Positions 46,779 through 55,696 of a stretch of 64,000 nt of DNA are shown piece by piece. This DNA is from Halochromatium glycolicum (GTDB taxonomy: Bacteria > Pseudomonadota > Gammaproteobacteria > Chromatiales > Chromatiaceae). The notes below the pieces were generated by a model. It did no database searches. It was not told the DNA's origin and saw only the letters and a program-made list of their open reading frames with translations. Location of the stretch: contig NZ_NRSJ01000003.1 of the NCBI RefSeq assembly GCF_016584085.1, positions 124,001-188,000 on the forward strand, written 5' to 3'. Both the position numbers and the translations under genes were made by a program. How positions within the stretch are numbered: position 1 is the first letter of the stretch; each line of letters starts with the position of its first letter.

Positions 46779-48427
46779 CGCACCCCCGCCGGTGGCGAGG
46801 CCACCGCCGGCAGCAGCGCCAGCGGCCAGGCCGCGGCGAGCCCGAGCGCGAGCGCGGCGAGCGCCAGCGCCAAGGCGACCAGCTCCATCCCCAGCGGCGG
46901 CCGGCGCGGCTCGAGCGCCGGCTTCTGCCCTGACGCTGGCCTCAACTCCGGTGCGGGCTTCGGCCCCGGCTTCAGCTCCGGCTTCGGCCCCGGCTTCAGC
47001 TCCGGCCCCGGCTTCAGCTCCGGCTTCGGCCGCGGCTCCTGCTTCAGCGCTGGCCCCAGCCCTGGTTCCGGCTTCAGCGCTGGCTTCAACGCCGGCTCCG
47101 GGTCCCCTTCTGGCCCTGTCTCGACGAACGCGCAGCGCAGCACCCGGAACACATAGATGGCGCTGAGCAGCGTGCCGAGCGCCAGCACCACCACCCAGGG
47201 CCACTGGCCGGCCGTCAGCGCCGCCTGCAGCCACAGCCACTTGGCGGTGAAGCCGGCGCTCGGCGGCAGCCCCATCAGGGTCACTGCCGCCAGCCCAAAG
47301 GTCATCCACGCCAGCGGCAGCCGGCGGCTGGTGCCGGTCAGCGCGGTCAGCCGGTCCGCGCCGGTCGCGAGCACTAGGTTGCCGGCGGCCATGAACAGGG
47401 CCGCCTTGGCCAACGCGTGGCCGCCGAGCTGGAGCCAGGTCGCCTGCCAGGCCATCGTGGCGACGTCGGCGCCGGTGCCGGCCAGCAACGGGAAGGCCAG
47501 CATCAGATAGCCCAGCTGACCGACGGTGGACCAGGCCACCAGCTGCTTGAGCCCGGCCGCGCGCGCGGCCTGCAGCCCGCCCCAGAGCACCGCCAGGCTG
47601 CCGAGCGCACCGAGCGCCCAGGCGCCGGCGATGGCCTTCGGCAGCAACGCGCGCCACAGCAGCAGCAGGATGAAGAACGCGGCCTTGACCACCAGCGCGC
47701 CGTGGATCGCGCTCACCGGCGTCCAGGCGCTGCCATGCACTGGCGCCAGCCAGCTATGCAGCGGGAAGATCGCCGCCTTCAGCAATAGCCCGCTGGTCAG
47801 CAGCGCGAGCGCGATCCGGATCACCGGCTCGGGCTCGGTGAGCGCCGCTAGTCCGGCCAGGTCGAGCCGGCCCCCGGCGCCGAGCAGCAGGGCGATGCCG
47901 AGCAGCCAGGCCAGCGAGCCAACCAGCGCGAACAGCAGATAGCGCAGGCCCGCGCTCAGGGCCGCGTTGCTGCCCGGCAGCAGCATCAGGCCTACCGCGC
48001 AGAGCCCCATCAGCTCCAGCCCGGCGTAGAGCAGCAGCAGGTCGGCGGCGATCCAGATCAGTCCCAACCCCAGCGCCAGACCGCCGAGCAGCGGCCAGAG
48101 GCCGGCATAGGCGTGCCTGCCGAGCCGGGTGGCGCGGGCATAGTCGGTGGCATAGAGGGCGCTGGCCAGCAGCAACAGCTGCGTCAGCAGCAGCAACAGT
48201 GCCGCCAAGCCGTCGAAGCGCCAGTGCAGCATCAAGGGGCCGAGCGCCAGCCGGCCCGCCATCGGTCCCTTCTCGAGCCCGAGCAGCAGCCAGACGGCTA
48301 CCAGCGGCAACGGCAGGCCGACCAGCAGCACCAAGCCGCTGTGCCGCGGCGGGCGCACCCAGGCCAGCAGCCCGAGCGCCAGCGGCGCGCCCAGCAGCCA
48401 GAGCAGGTGGAACGGTGTCGCGCTCAT
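46775..48427 (-). CDS. Complex-I/Mrp-like proton-pumping subunit (NuoN-like) with Lys/Pro linker
   Basis: 550 residues from ATG 48427 (ATGA overlap). Conserved Glu in LLYAGLELMGLCAVGLML, lysines in LLLKAAIFPLHSWLAPVHGSA and SAIHGALVVKAAFFI, and WSTVGQLGYLMLAFPLL. Between the last two helices lies a ~65-residue Lys/Pro/Glu linker with KPGPELKPGP-type repeats, not usual in the family. Second gene of the four-gene operon. Confidence 0.87.
   Translation of the reverse strand: MSATPFHLLWLLGAPLALGLLAWVRPPRHSGLVLLVGLPLPLVAVWLLLGLEKGPMAGRLALGPLMLHWRFDGLAALLLLLTQLLLLASALYATDYARATRLGRHAYAGLWPLLGGLALGLGLIWIAADLLLLYAGLELMGLCAVGLMLLPGSNAALSAGLRYLLFALVGSLAWLLGIALLLGAGGRLDLAGLAALTEPEPVIRIALALLTSGLLLKAAIFPLHSWLAPVHGSAWTPVSAIHGALVVKAAFFILLLLWRALLPKAIAGAWALGALGSLAVLWGGLQAARAAGLKQLVAWSTVGQLGYLMLAFPLLAGTGADVATMAWQATWLQLGGHALAKAALFMAAGNLVLATGADRLTALTGTSRRLPLAWMTFGLAAVTLMGLPPSAGFTAKWLWLQAALTAGQWPWVVVLALGTLLSAIYVFRVLRCAFVETGPEGDPEPALKPALKPEPGLGPALKQEPRPKPELKPGPELKPGPKPELKPGPKPAPELRPASGQKPALEPRRPPLGMELVALALALAALALGLAAAWPLALLPAVASPPAGVR
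46950..47100. repeat. Degenerate GC-rich repeat coding the Lys/Pro linker
   Basis: Overlapping variants of GGCTTCAGCTCCGGCTTCGG and GGCCCCGGC. On the minus strand they code KPELKPGP units of the NuoN-like protein. Confidence 0.8.
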
Positions 48428-49161
48428 CGGGTTGAGATCATGCCTGAGCCCGGGGCCATGCCTGAGCCTGAACCGGCGTTCGAGCGAGCCTTGAAGAGGG
48501 GGTTCAGGGTGACCTGGCCCGCCTGCGCATGCAGGCGCAACAAGAGCGCTGCACCGAGCACCGAGCCGAGCAGCGCGATCATCAGGCCGATGAGGATCAA
48601 TGCTCGGACCTCCGCGGTGGCAGCGGCAGCCGGCGCGGCGAGCCCGCCCAGCAGCAGGAACACCCCGGAACCGAGCAGGTTGAAGGCCAATAGTCGGCGC
48701 AGCAGATGGCGCTGGGCGGCGAAGGCCCAAAGCCCCAGGCCCATGATCGGCACGCCGGTCGCGGCCAACAGCGTGGAGGTCGAGCGCGGCGGTGTCAGCG
48801 CCTCGGGGCCGAGCAACCAGACCAGCGCGAGACCGGTCAGTCCCAGCCAGCCCAGGATCAGCAGCCAGCGCAGCGGTGCGCTGAAACGCGCGCGCCGCGC
48901 CGTCTCATCGACGGGCGCCAGGCGCGGCAGCGCCCCGCGTCCGCGCAGTGTCCACAGCAGGGAGCCGCCGGTCAGCAGCGCCCCGAGCAGCGTCTCAGCC
49001 AGCGCCAGCCAGGGCGCCCCGAGCAGCAGCCAGGCCAGCGCCATCAGCAGCGCGAAGGCGACGAAGGCCTCACAGGCGCGCCAAAGGTCGCGCTGGAACA
49101 GCGAGAGACCGGCCAGCAGGAGCAATAGGCCCGCCAGCCCCCACGCGGCTGCCAGCGCCAT
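48424..49161 (-). CDS. Fusion of DUF4040 (MnhA/MbhD-like) and NuoK/MnhC-like subunits
   Basis: 245 residues. The N-terminal half (CEAFVAFALLMALAWLLLGA, LALAETLLGALLTG) resembles DUF4040, normally the C-terminal part of MnhA or a separate MbhD subunit. The C-terminal half (TLLAATGVPIMGLGLWAFAA, then LLAFNLLGSGVFLLLGGLAA and IGLMIALLGSVLGAALLLRL) resembles NuoK/MnhC. The fusion heads a four-gene operon and would bridge the pumping subunits. MnhE/F/G equivalents are missing. Confidence 0.75.
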   Translation of the reverse strand: MALAAAWGLAGLLLLLAGLSLFQRDLWRACEAFVAFALLMALAWLLLGAPWLALAETLLGALLTGGSLLWTLRGRGALPRLAPVDETARRARFSAPLRWLLILGWLGLTGLALVWLLGPEALTPPRSTSTLLAATGVPIMGLGLWAFAAQRHLLRRLLAFNLLGSGVFLLLGGLAAPAAAATAEVRALILIGLMIALLGSVLGAALLLRLHAQAGQVTLNPLFKARSNAGSGSGMAPGSGMISTR

Positions 49162-49387
49162 TAGCGAGCAACGCCGGGCATCATCGGGGAGGCGCCGAAG
49201 CCGGTCGAGCGAGAGCTGTCATCGAGGCTCATGGGAGGCGGTCGAGCTCCTGTGTAGAGAATGATGCCGGCGCTGCGTCGCGCGCTCGCCGAGCGACAGG
49301 TCTTGCGTCTCGCTGCTGCCGATTGACGCCTTGCGCGATAACGCAACAGAATCATGCCAGGGTCAACGCCAGAACAGGGGAGCCCTC

Positions 49388-51022
49388 ATGGCGCAGCGTA
49401 CCCCGTCGCGCGGCTCATCGCGTAATGGAGACAAGGCGCTCGCGGAGGCCGCGGGCCTCCATCGTGCCGGCAAGCTGGAAAAGGCCGAGAAGGCCTATCG
49501 CCGCATCCTGCGTCGGCGCCCGAGCGATGCGCGCGCGCTCTACTATCTGGGCATCGCCGTTCATCAGCGTCGCCGGCCCCGAGAGGCCGTGCGCCATTTC
49601 CGCGCCGCGCTCAAGGGCGATGCGGACAACCCGGATATCCATCGCCATCTGGGCTTGGCGCTCAAGGACCTGGGCCAGCCTGCCGCGGCCGAGCAAGCCT
49701 ATCGGGACGCGCTCGCCGTGGCCCCGGACAGTCCTCAGATCCTCGCCAACCTGGCCACCGTGCTCAAGGCGCAGGGGCGTGACGACGAGGCCCTGCCGGC
49801 CTTGGAGCGCGCCGCCAGTCTGGCCCCGAGCTCGCCCGCGGTGCTCAGCGCCTGTGGCCATGCACTGCGCGAGGCCGGCCGTCTCGACGAGGCCGAGGCG
49901 CTGCACCGTCGCGCATTGGCCCAGCGCCCCGACCACGCCCCCTCGCTGACCGGTCTCTCCGCGGCACTGTGGCGCAAGGGGCGCGATGATGAAGCGGCCC
50001 AAGCGGCACGTGAGGCCATCGCGCAGGCGCCGCAACTGGCGCAGGCGCATCTGATGCTCGGCAACGCATTGCGGCGGCTGCAGCAGCCGCAGGAGGCGAT
50101 CGCGGCCTTCCGCGCGGCCACCGAGGTCGCCCCCGAAGACCCAACCCCGCGCATCGGGCTGGCCGAGGCCGCCCAGGATGCCGGCGCGCTCGAGACCGCG
50201 CTGCACGCCGGTCAGCAGGCGCTGAGGCTCCAGCCCGACGCCGAGTCCGTCCACACGGTGCATGGCCAGACCCTCTATGCGCTGCGTGCCGCCGGCCACA
50301 CCGAGCGGGCGCAACAAGAGGCGGCCGCCTGGCTGCGCAACCATCCCGAGAGCGCGACGGCGCAGCATTTGGCACCGCCGTTGATGGATGCCCCGCCACC
50401 TGAACGGGCCAGCGGGCCCTATGTGCGGGCGACCTTCGATGCCTTCGCTGAGAGCTTCGATGAGCGGCTCGGTGCGCTCGACTACAGCGGCCCGCAGCTC
50501 GTCACCGAGCGCTTGCGAGCGGTCCGCCCCGGGGGCGCCGGGAGCCTGCTCGACATCGGCTGCGGCACCGGGCTGGTCGGACCGATGGTGCGCCCGCTCG
50601 TTGAGCGGCTCGAGGGGCTGGACCTGTCGCCGGCGATGCTCGCGCGCGCCGCCGAGCGCAATGTCTATGATGCCTTGCATGAGGTCGATGCCCAGACCTT
50701 CCTGGACGCGAGCGAGGCGCGCTGGGACGTCGTGATTGCGGCCGATGTGCTGATCTATCTCGGCGCCCTCGAGCCGCTCGCCGCGGCGCTGGCGGGTGCG
50801 CTGCGGGCCGATGGCCTATTCATCGCGACGACCGAGGAGACCGATGACGAGACCTGGGAATTGCAGCCCTCCGGCCGCTATCGTCACAACCGGCACTATC
50901 TGACCGCCGTGCTCAGCAAGGCCGGGCTGGTCGTCGAGGAGCTCGATCAGGTCGTGCTGCGGCGGGAAGGCGATCGGCCTGTGGAGGCATTGGTTGCGGT
51001 CGCCCGGCATGCGTCAGGGTGA
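49388..51022 (+). CDS. TPR-repeat protein fused to a SAM-dependent methyltransferase
   Basis: 544 residues from ATG 49388, preceded by CAGGGGAG. Residues ~15-330 are tetratricopeptide repeats (for example AEKAYRRILRRRPSDARALYYLG, AVRHFRAALKGDADNPDIHRHLG). The C-terminal ~200 residues are a class I methyltransferase with LLDIGCGTGLVGPMV. TPRs would choose the substrate, perhaps a protein or glycan chain; the target is unknown. It is divergent from the complex-I-like operon. Confidence 0.88.
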   Translation: MAQRTPSRGSSRNGDKALAEAAGLHRAGKLEKAEKAYRRILRRRPSDARALYYLGIAVHQRRRPREAVRHFRAALKGDADNPDIHRHLGLALKDLGQPAAAEQAYRDALAVAPDSPQILANLATVLKAQGRDDEALPALERAASLAPSSPAVLSACGHALREAGRLDEAEALHRRALAQRPDHAPSLTGLSAALWRKGRDDEAAQAAREAIAQAPQLAQAHLMLGNALRRLQQPQEAIAAFRAATEVAPEDPTPRIGLAEAAQDAGALETALHAGQQALRLQPDAESVHTVHGQTLYALRAAGHTERAQQEAAAWLRNHPESATAQHLAPPLMDAPPPERASGPYVRATFDAFAESFDERLGALDYSGPQLVTERLRAVRPGGAGSLLDIGCGTGLVGPMVRPLVERLEGLDLSPAMLARAAERNVYDALHEVDAQTFLDASEARWDVVIAADVLIYLGALEPLAAALAGALRADGLFIATTEETDDETWELQPSGRYRHNRHYLTAVLSKAGLVVEELDQVVLRREGDRPVEALVAVARHASG

Positions 51023-51040
51023 CAGCTGCGCTGTCCAAGA

Positions 51041-51069
51041 TGTGCTACATTTTCATTATTTGTAGCACA
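51041..51069. promoter_or_regulatory. Inverted-repeat operator of the toxin-antitoxin pair
   Basis: TGTGCTACA at 51041-51049 and its exact complement at 51061-51069, 11 bp apart, 15 bp before the antitoxin ATG. The AT-rich centre probably contains the -10 element. This is the expected site for autorepression by the antitoxin. Confidence 0.7.
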
Positions 51070-51083
51070 AATCAGGTCAAGCG

Positions 51084-51311
51084 ATGAAAGCGCTCAACAT
51101 CCGAGAGATGCGGGCCAATTTGGGCCGTTTGGATGAGCTGGTTGACGAGGCGGGTGAGCTGATCATTCATCGTCACGGTCAGCCGATTGCGCGGGTGTTG
51201 CCGGTGTCGCGGGATCGGCAACGCCCGAATCACGCGGATCTGCGCCAACGCACGGCACGGATAGCGACGCCTTCAGTCGATCTGATTCGCTCGGAGCGCG
51301 ATGAGCGTTGA
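51084..51311 (+). CDS. Phd/YefM-type antitoxin
   Basis: 75 residues. N-terminal DNA-binding half (MKALNIREMRANLGRLDELVDEAGE) and the typical LIIHRHGQPIARVLPV segment. The C-terminal tail would wrap and block the PIN toxin encoded next, whose start overlaps the antitoxin end by 11 bp. Likely represses its own promoter through the inverted repeat upstream. Confidence 0.9.
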   Translation: MKALNIREMRANLGRLDELVDEAGELIIHRHGQPIARVLPVSRDRQRPNHADLRQRTARIATPSVDLIRSERDER

Positions 51312-51741
51312 GCGCCGCGCCTATTTGGATACCAGTGCGCTCGCGAAGTGGTATCTGAATGAGCTCGGTTCCGACGCCTTTGTCGACTTTCTGCAGGCCT
51401 TGGATGTCGCGGTCATCAGCAGCCTCACGCGAACGGAAATGCGCTCGTTGTTCAGCCGCCGTCGCCGCATGGGCGAGTTGACGGCCGAGCTGGAATCCTT
51501 GGTCTTTGCGGCCTTTCTCGAGGACATCGATCGTGGCTGGCTGCAGCTCTACGCCTTGGATGATGCCCGTTTTGCCGAGGCGACGCATCTCATCAGCCGC
51601 TATCCGGAGCACCCGCTGCGCACACTCGATGCGTTGCACCTAGCACAGGCGAGGTACGCCGGTATTGGGATGCTCGCCACCGCGGATGCGGTGATGGCCG
51701 ATGCGGGGGTGGCCATGGGCCTTGAGGTCGTGCGGTTCTAA
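51301..51741 (+). CDS. PIN-domain (VapC-type) ribonuclease toxin
   Basis: 146 residues. PIN acidic residues are in place: Asp10 (YLDTSALAKWY), Glu46 (LTRTEMRS), Asp110 (TLDALHLAQA) and Asp129/Asp134 (TADAVMADAG). It should cut RNA, often tRNA or rRNA, when freed from the antitoxin. Overlaps the antitoxin gene, so the two are made together. Confidence 0.92.
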   Translation: MSVERRAYLDTSALAKWYLNELGSDAFVDFLQALDVAVISSLTRTEMRSLFSRRRRMGELTAELESLVFAAFLEDIDRGWLQLYALDDARFAEATHLISRYPEHPLRTLDALHLAQARYAGIGMLATADAVMADAGVAMGLEVVRF

Positions 51742-51813
51742 GAGGTGCGATCAAAACGGCTGCTGGAATCGCACAAGCAACTGATTTAAAAGTCTGAAGG
51801 AGCGATTCTGTTA

Positions 51814-51860
51814 GTGCTCCCAAGCACGGGATGCGTTGCATCCGAGGGGGTCAGCACCCC
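51814..51860. terminator. Three consecutive small hairpins between convergent genes
   Basis: GTGCT/AGCAC, GGATGC/GCATCC and GGGG/CCCC stems follow one another in the space between the toxin gene and the convergent rlmKL. Together they may form a two-way terminator; no T-run is present. Confidence 0.4.
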
Positions 51861-51885
51861 TGACAGGATCTGTGGGGCGCCCTCG

Positions 51886-54330
51886 TCATCGCCAACGGAT
51901 GCGCCAGCAGCGGTGGATATGCGGGTTGCGGCTGAAGTCCTTCGGGAGGGTCTGCGCGCTGATGTCGTCGATGACGAGCGTCGGATCGGCGTCACCGAGG
52001 GCCTGCTCATCGAACCGGAAGCGGCGCTTGTTGGTCGAGAAGACCAGCTCGCCGTCGGGTGCGAGCAGCGCGAGTGCGGCGCGGATCAACTCGACCTGGT
52101 CGCGCTCGACATCGAAGCTCTGGCGCATCCGCTTCGACGTCGAGAAGGTCGGCGGGTCGAGGAAGATCAGCCCAAAGTAGCCCTGGTACGCCCGTGCCTT
52201 GGCGAGCCAGTCGAGGCAGTCGGCCTGGATCATCTGATGCCGCTTGCCGCCAAAGCCGTTCAGCGACAGGTTGCGCTGCGCCCAGTCGAGATAGGTCTTC
52301 GAGAGATCGATGGTCGTGGTCGAGCGGGCGCCGCCGCTGGCCGCATAACAACTTGCGGTGCCGGTGTAGCCGAATAGGTTGAGCATGTGGCGGCCTTCGG
52401 CGAGCTGGCCGATCAGCCGGCGGGTGTCCCGATGATCGAGGAACAGGCCGGTGTCGAGGTAGTCCTCGAGGTTGACCCAGAAGCGCAGGCCGCCTTCGGC
52501 GACTGGGTGAAACTGGCCGCGCTGGCCGAGGCGCTCGTACTGTGCGTGGCCGCGCTGCGGTCGGCGTACCTTGAAGAACAGATCCGACTCGGGCACCGCC
52601 AGCTGCTCGGCGATCACGCCGGTCGCCTCGCGCAGCCGGCGGCGAGCGGCCTTGGGATCGATCCCGGCCGGGGCGGCGTATTCCTGGATCAGCACGAAGC
52701 GTCGCTCGAGTGTCGCCGGATCGGCGCTCTGATAGACATCGACCGCGACCGCATACTCGGGCAGATCGGCATCATAGAGCCGATAACAGCTGATGCCCTC
52801 GCGCTCGAGCCAGCGCCGCAGCTGCTTCTGATTCTTGCGCAGTCGGTTGGCGAGCATCTCGGCGCCTGGGCCGCGCTCGGCCGACGGCAACGGCCGTGGG
52901 CGATCCGAGACATGCGTCTCGGGCGCGACCCGGAAGTGCAGCAGCCGGCATTCGATCGGGCCGTTGTAGAGGGTATGGAAGCGTTCGGCGCGCAGCCCCA
53001 TGCGCTTGCCGAGGTCCGGGTTGCCGGTCAGCACCGCGGCACGCCAGCCATCGAACTGCTCGCGCAGCAGGGCGCCGAGGTCCTGGTAGAGACCGGCGAG
53101 ATCCTCGGCGCCGATGCGCTCGCCGTAGGGTGGGTTGGTGATCAGCAAGCCCGGTGGCGGGGGTGCCAAGTGCGGCTCGGCGGCTTCGCGGGCGCTGGGG
53201 CTGGGTGCCGCGGCGCGGCCGGGGCCTAGGTTCGGCGCTCGGCTGCTGCCGGCGTCCGCATCCGACATTGAGATGCTGCTGGCGCTGAGACCGCTCTCTT
53301 TGTCGGTCGCGGTATTGGCCGAGGCAGTGGTCGCTGATTTGGCACTGGCTTCTGTGCTGATGTTAGCCGTCGCAGTGGCCGTTGAGTTTGCCGATGACTG
53401 TTGAGGGACGCGCATCGGCCGACAGCTGTGCAACGGCTGGCGCTCGAAGCGGACATGCCCGGCGAGCCCCGCCTGCGCGGCGTTGGCCGTCGCGGCCTTG
53501 ATCGCGGCCGGGTCGAGGTCACTGCCGCGCAGTCTGATCCCGCCGCGGGCGAGGCGGTGCAGGCCGTTGGCCCGGCGCTCCTTGGCCTCGGTCAGCAGGC
53601 TACCCCAGGCCGATGGGGCATGACCGCGCCAGCCGCTGAACCCCCAGTATTCGCGCTGCAGACCGGGCGCGATGTCAGCGGCGATGAGCGCGCCTTCGAT
53701 CACCAGGGTGCCAATCCCGCACAGGGGGTCGAGCAGCTCGCCGCCGTTGGCTGCGATCTCGGGCCAACCGGCGCGCAGCAGCAGCGCCGCGGCCAGGGTC
53801 TCCTTCAGTGGCGCCGCACCGCCCTGGACGCGCCAGCCGCGCCGGTGCAGGGGCTCGCCGGAGAGGTCGAGGAAGAGGCGGGCCTGATCGCGGAACAGCC
53901 GGCAGCGAAGGGCGATATCGGGCCGGACCGGGCTGACGCTGGGCCGGCGGCCGGCGCGCTCGCGCCACTGATCGACGATCGCATCCTTGATCCGCTGGGC
54001 AGCGAATTGGCTGTGCTCGACGCGGGAGCGGGCACTGTCGACCTGCACCGCCAGCGTCTGCTCCGGCCCGAGGTGGGCCGACCAATCGAGCGCGCGCACG
54101 CCGGCGTAGAGCGCGTCCGGATCGGGCGCCTGGAACTCGGCGAGCGGCAGCAGCACCCGTCCCGCGACCCGCGACCAGAGGCAGACGCGGTAGGCATCGG
54201 CCAGGCTGCCGGAGAACTCGGCGCCGGCGCGGGTCTCCTTGGCGCTGGCGATGCCGAGCCCGCGCAGCTCCTCGGCGAGCAGGCCCTCGAGGTGGCGCGC
54301 GGCGCTGGCGAAGAAGCGCAATTCGCTCAT
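51886..54330 (-). CDS. rlmL: Bifunctional 23S rRNA methyltransferase RlmKL with disordered insert
   Basis: 814 residues (about 110 longer than the E. coli enzyme). THUMP region, then the RlmL half with DPLCGIGTLVIEGA (~201-214) and catalytic NPPYGER (399-405), then the RlmK half (NLFGYTGTASCYAA, YLDWAQRNLSLNGF, IFLDPPTFS). It makes m2G2445 and m7G2069. A Ser/Thr/Ala insert (~307-392) sits in the RlmL domain between the SAM site and the NPPY motif. Start overlaps the stop of oxyR (ATGA). Confidence 0.95.
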   Translation of the reverse strand: MSELRFFASAARHLEGLLAEELRGLGIASAKETRAGAEFSGSLADAYRVCLWSRVAGRVLLPLAEFQAPDPDALYAGVRALDWSAHLGPEQTLAVQVDSARSRVEHSQFAAQRIKDAIVDQWRERAGRRPSVSPVRPDIALRCRLFRDQARLFLDLSGEPLHRRGWRVQGGAAPLKETLAAALLLRAGWPEIAANGGELLDPLCGIGTLVIEGALIAADIAPGLQREYWGFSGWRGHAPSAWGSLLTEAKERRANGLHRLARGGIRLRGSDLDPAAIKAATANAAQAGLAGHVRFERQPLHSCRPMRVPQQSSANSTATATANISTEASAKSATTASANTATDKESGLSASSISMSDADAGSSRAPNLGPGRAAAPSPSAREAAEPHLAPPPPGLLITNPPYGERIGAEDLAGLYQDLGALLREQFDGWRAAVLTGNPDLGKRMGLRAERFHTLYNGPIECRLLHFRVAPETHVSDRPRPLPSAERGPGAEMLANRLRKNQKQLRRWLEREGISCYRLYDADLPEYAVAVDVYQSADPATLERRFVLIQEYAAPAGIDPKAARRRLREATGVIAEQLAVPESDLFFKVRRPQRGHAQYERLGQRGQFHPVAEGGLRFWVNLEDYLDTGLFLDHRDTRRLIGQLAEGRHMLNLFGYTGTASCYAASGGARSTTTIDLSKTYLDWAQRNLSLNGFGGKRHQMIQADCLDWLAKARAYQGYFGLIFLDPPTFSTSKRMRQSFDVERDQVELIRAALALLAPDGELVFSTNKRRFRFDEQALGDADPTLVIDDISAQTLPKDFSRNPHIHRCWRIRWR

Positions 54331-55583
54331 CGGCGCGGCGTAGTGGCGGAGTCCCGGCCTGGCGCCGCCGTGCCGGATGGCTCGGGTGCGTCCGCTGGGT
54401 CGGGGGTGGCCGCTGGGTCGGGTGCCGCTGATGGGGCAGGTGCCGCCGCTGGATCAGGTGCCGCTGCTGGATCAGGTGCCGCCGCAGGTGCGGCACCACC
54501 AGTCCCGGCCGCGGCGGTCGGGGGCGGCGCAGCGGTGGTTGCCTGCCTGGCCGCTGCCGTGGAGTCCGCTGCTGACGGAGGGTCGGCCGCTGCCGGAGAG
54601 TCGGCGATGGCCGCGGGGTCGGCAGCATCTGCAGATTCGGTCGTTGCCGTAGGCCCGCTCACCGCTACAGTCACCGGTCGCACCGACGCCGGCAGCTGCG
54701 AGACCAGCACCTCGGCGAAGGCATCGAGCGCCTGCTGGCGTGGGAAGCTGCGGCGCGAGACCAGCGAGATCCGGCGGTAGGCGTCGGCCAGATGCAGGGG
54801 GCGTCGAACGATCGGGCTGTCGGCCGGGGTCTCGCCGTCGCAGGCGAGCGCCGGCAGCAGCGTGCAGCCGAAGCCGGCGCCGACCAGTTGCAGCAGGGTC
54901 TCGAGGCTGGAGGCGCGCAGATCGGCCATCTCCCCGCCGCGCGGGCGCTCGGCCATCCGGCACACCTCCATCACCTGATGGGTCAGGCAATGGCCGTCGC
55001 TCAGCAGCAGTAGCTCGGTCTCCTCCAGGTCCGCGTAGGTGATCGCGTCCTTGTTACCGAGCGGATGATTGCGCGGGTGGGCGAGCCAAAACGGCTCCTC
55101 GAACAGCGGCCGGGCGATCAGCTCCGGCTCGGCGACCGGGGTGGCCAGCAGCGCGGCGTCGACCTCATGATGCTCGAGCCGCTTGAGCAGGGTATCGGTG
55201 ATCTCCTCGATCAGCACCAGCTTGATCTGCGGCAGCCGCTCGCGCAGCGGCAGCAGGATCAGCGGCAGCAGGTAGGGACTCAGCGTCGGGATGGCGCCGA
55301 TGCGCAAGGGTCCAGCGAGCGGGTCCTGATGGGCGCGCGCGACCTGTTCGATCGCATCGGCCTGCTCCATCAGCAAGCGCGCATGCTGCAGGATCAACTG
55401 CCCGGTCGGCGTGATCTCGACCGAGCGGTTGGTGCGCTCGAAGATGGTCACGCCGAGCTGGTGCTCGAGCTTGCGGATCTGGCCGCTCAATGTCGGCTGG
55501 CTGACGAACGAGCGCTCGGCCGCGCGGCCGAAGTGCCGGGTCTCGGCGAGGGCGAGGATGTATTTGATGTCGCGGAGATTCAT
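54327..55583 (-). CDS. oxyR: OxyR peroxide sensor with long Ala/Pro C-terminal tail
   Basis: 418 residues from MNLRDIKYILALAETRHFGR. LysR-type HTH and the redox pair Cys199 and Cys208 (SDGHCLTHQVMEVCRMAE) fall exactly at E. coli OxyR numbers, so peroxide sensing is well supported. After the normal end (~308) comes a 110-residue Ala/Pro/Asp-rich tail made from 15-bp-type repeats. The frame is open upstream through a mobile element, but that is not part of the protein. Translation is coupled to rlmKL. Confidence 0.93.
   Translation of the reverse strand: MNLRDIKYILALAETRHFGRAAERSFVSQPTLSGQIRKLEHQLGVTIFERTNRSVEITPTGQLILQHARLLMEQADAIEQVARAHQDPLAGPLRIGAIPTLSPYLLPLILLPLRERLPQIKLVLIEEITDTLLKRLEHHEVDAALLATPVAEPELIARPLFEEPFWLAHPRNHPLGNKDAITYADLEETELLLLSDGHCLTHQVMEVCRMAERPRGGEMADLRASSLETLLQLVGAGFGCTLLPALACDGETPADSPIVRRPLHLADAYRRISLVSRRSFPRQQALDAFAEVLVSQLPASVRPVTVAVSGPTATTESADAADPAAIADSPAAADPPSAADSTAAARQATTAAPPPTAAAGTGGAAPAAAPDPAAAPDPAAAPAPSAAPDPAATPDPADAPEPSGTAAPGRDSATTPRR
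54395..54510. repeat. Degenerate 15-bp repeat in the oxyR tail
   Basis: Variants of GCTGGATCAGGTGCC, coding (minus strand) APDPAAAPDPA-type repeats. Confidence 0.75.
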
Positions 55584-55696
55584 GAGCGGTTGATGCGCGC
55601 TGCCGCTGGGCGGCAGGCCAGGTTGGATCGAAATTGGATCGAGGTTGGGCGAGCCCCAAGCGCATCGCGTCGCGTGGTGGGTCGCAGGCGATGACC

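Noticed and set aside
42988..49161. DabAB inorganic-carbon pump
   Set aside because: A NuoL-like subunit is present but no DabA (DUF2309) protein, and three further pump-like subunits do not fit.
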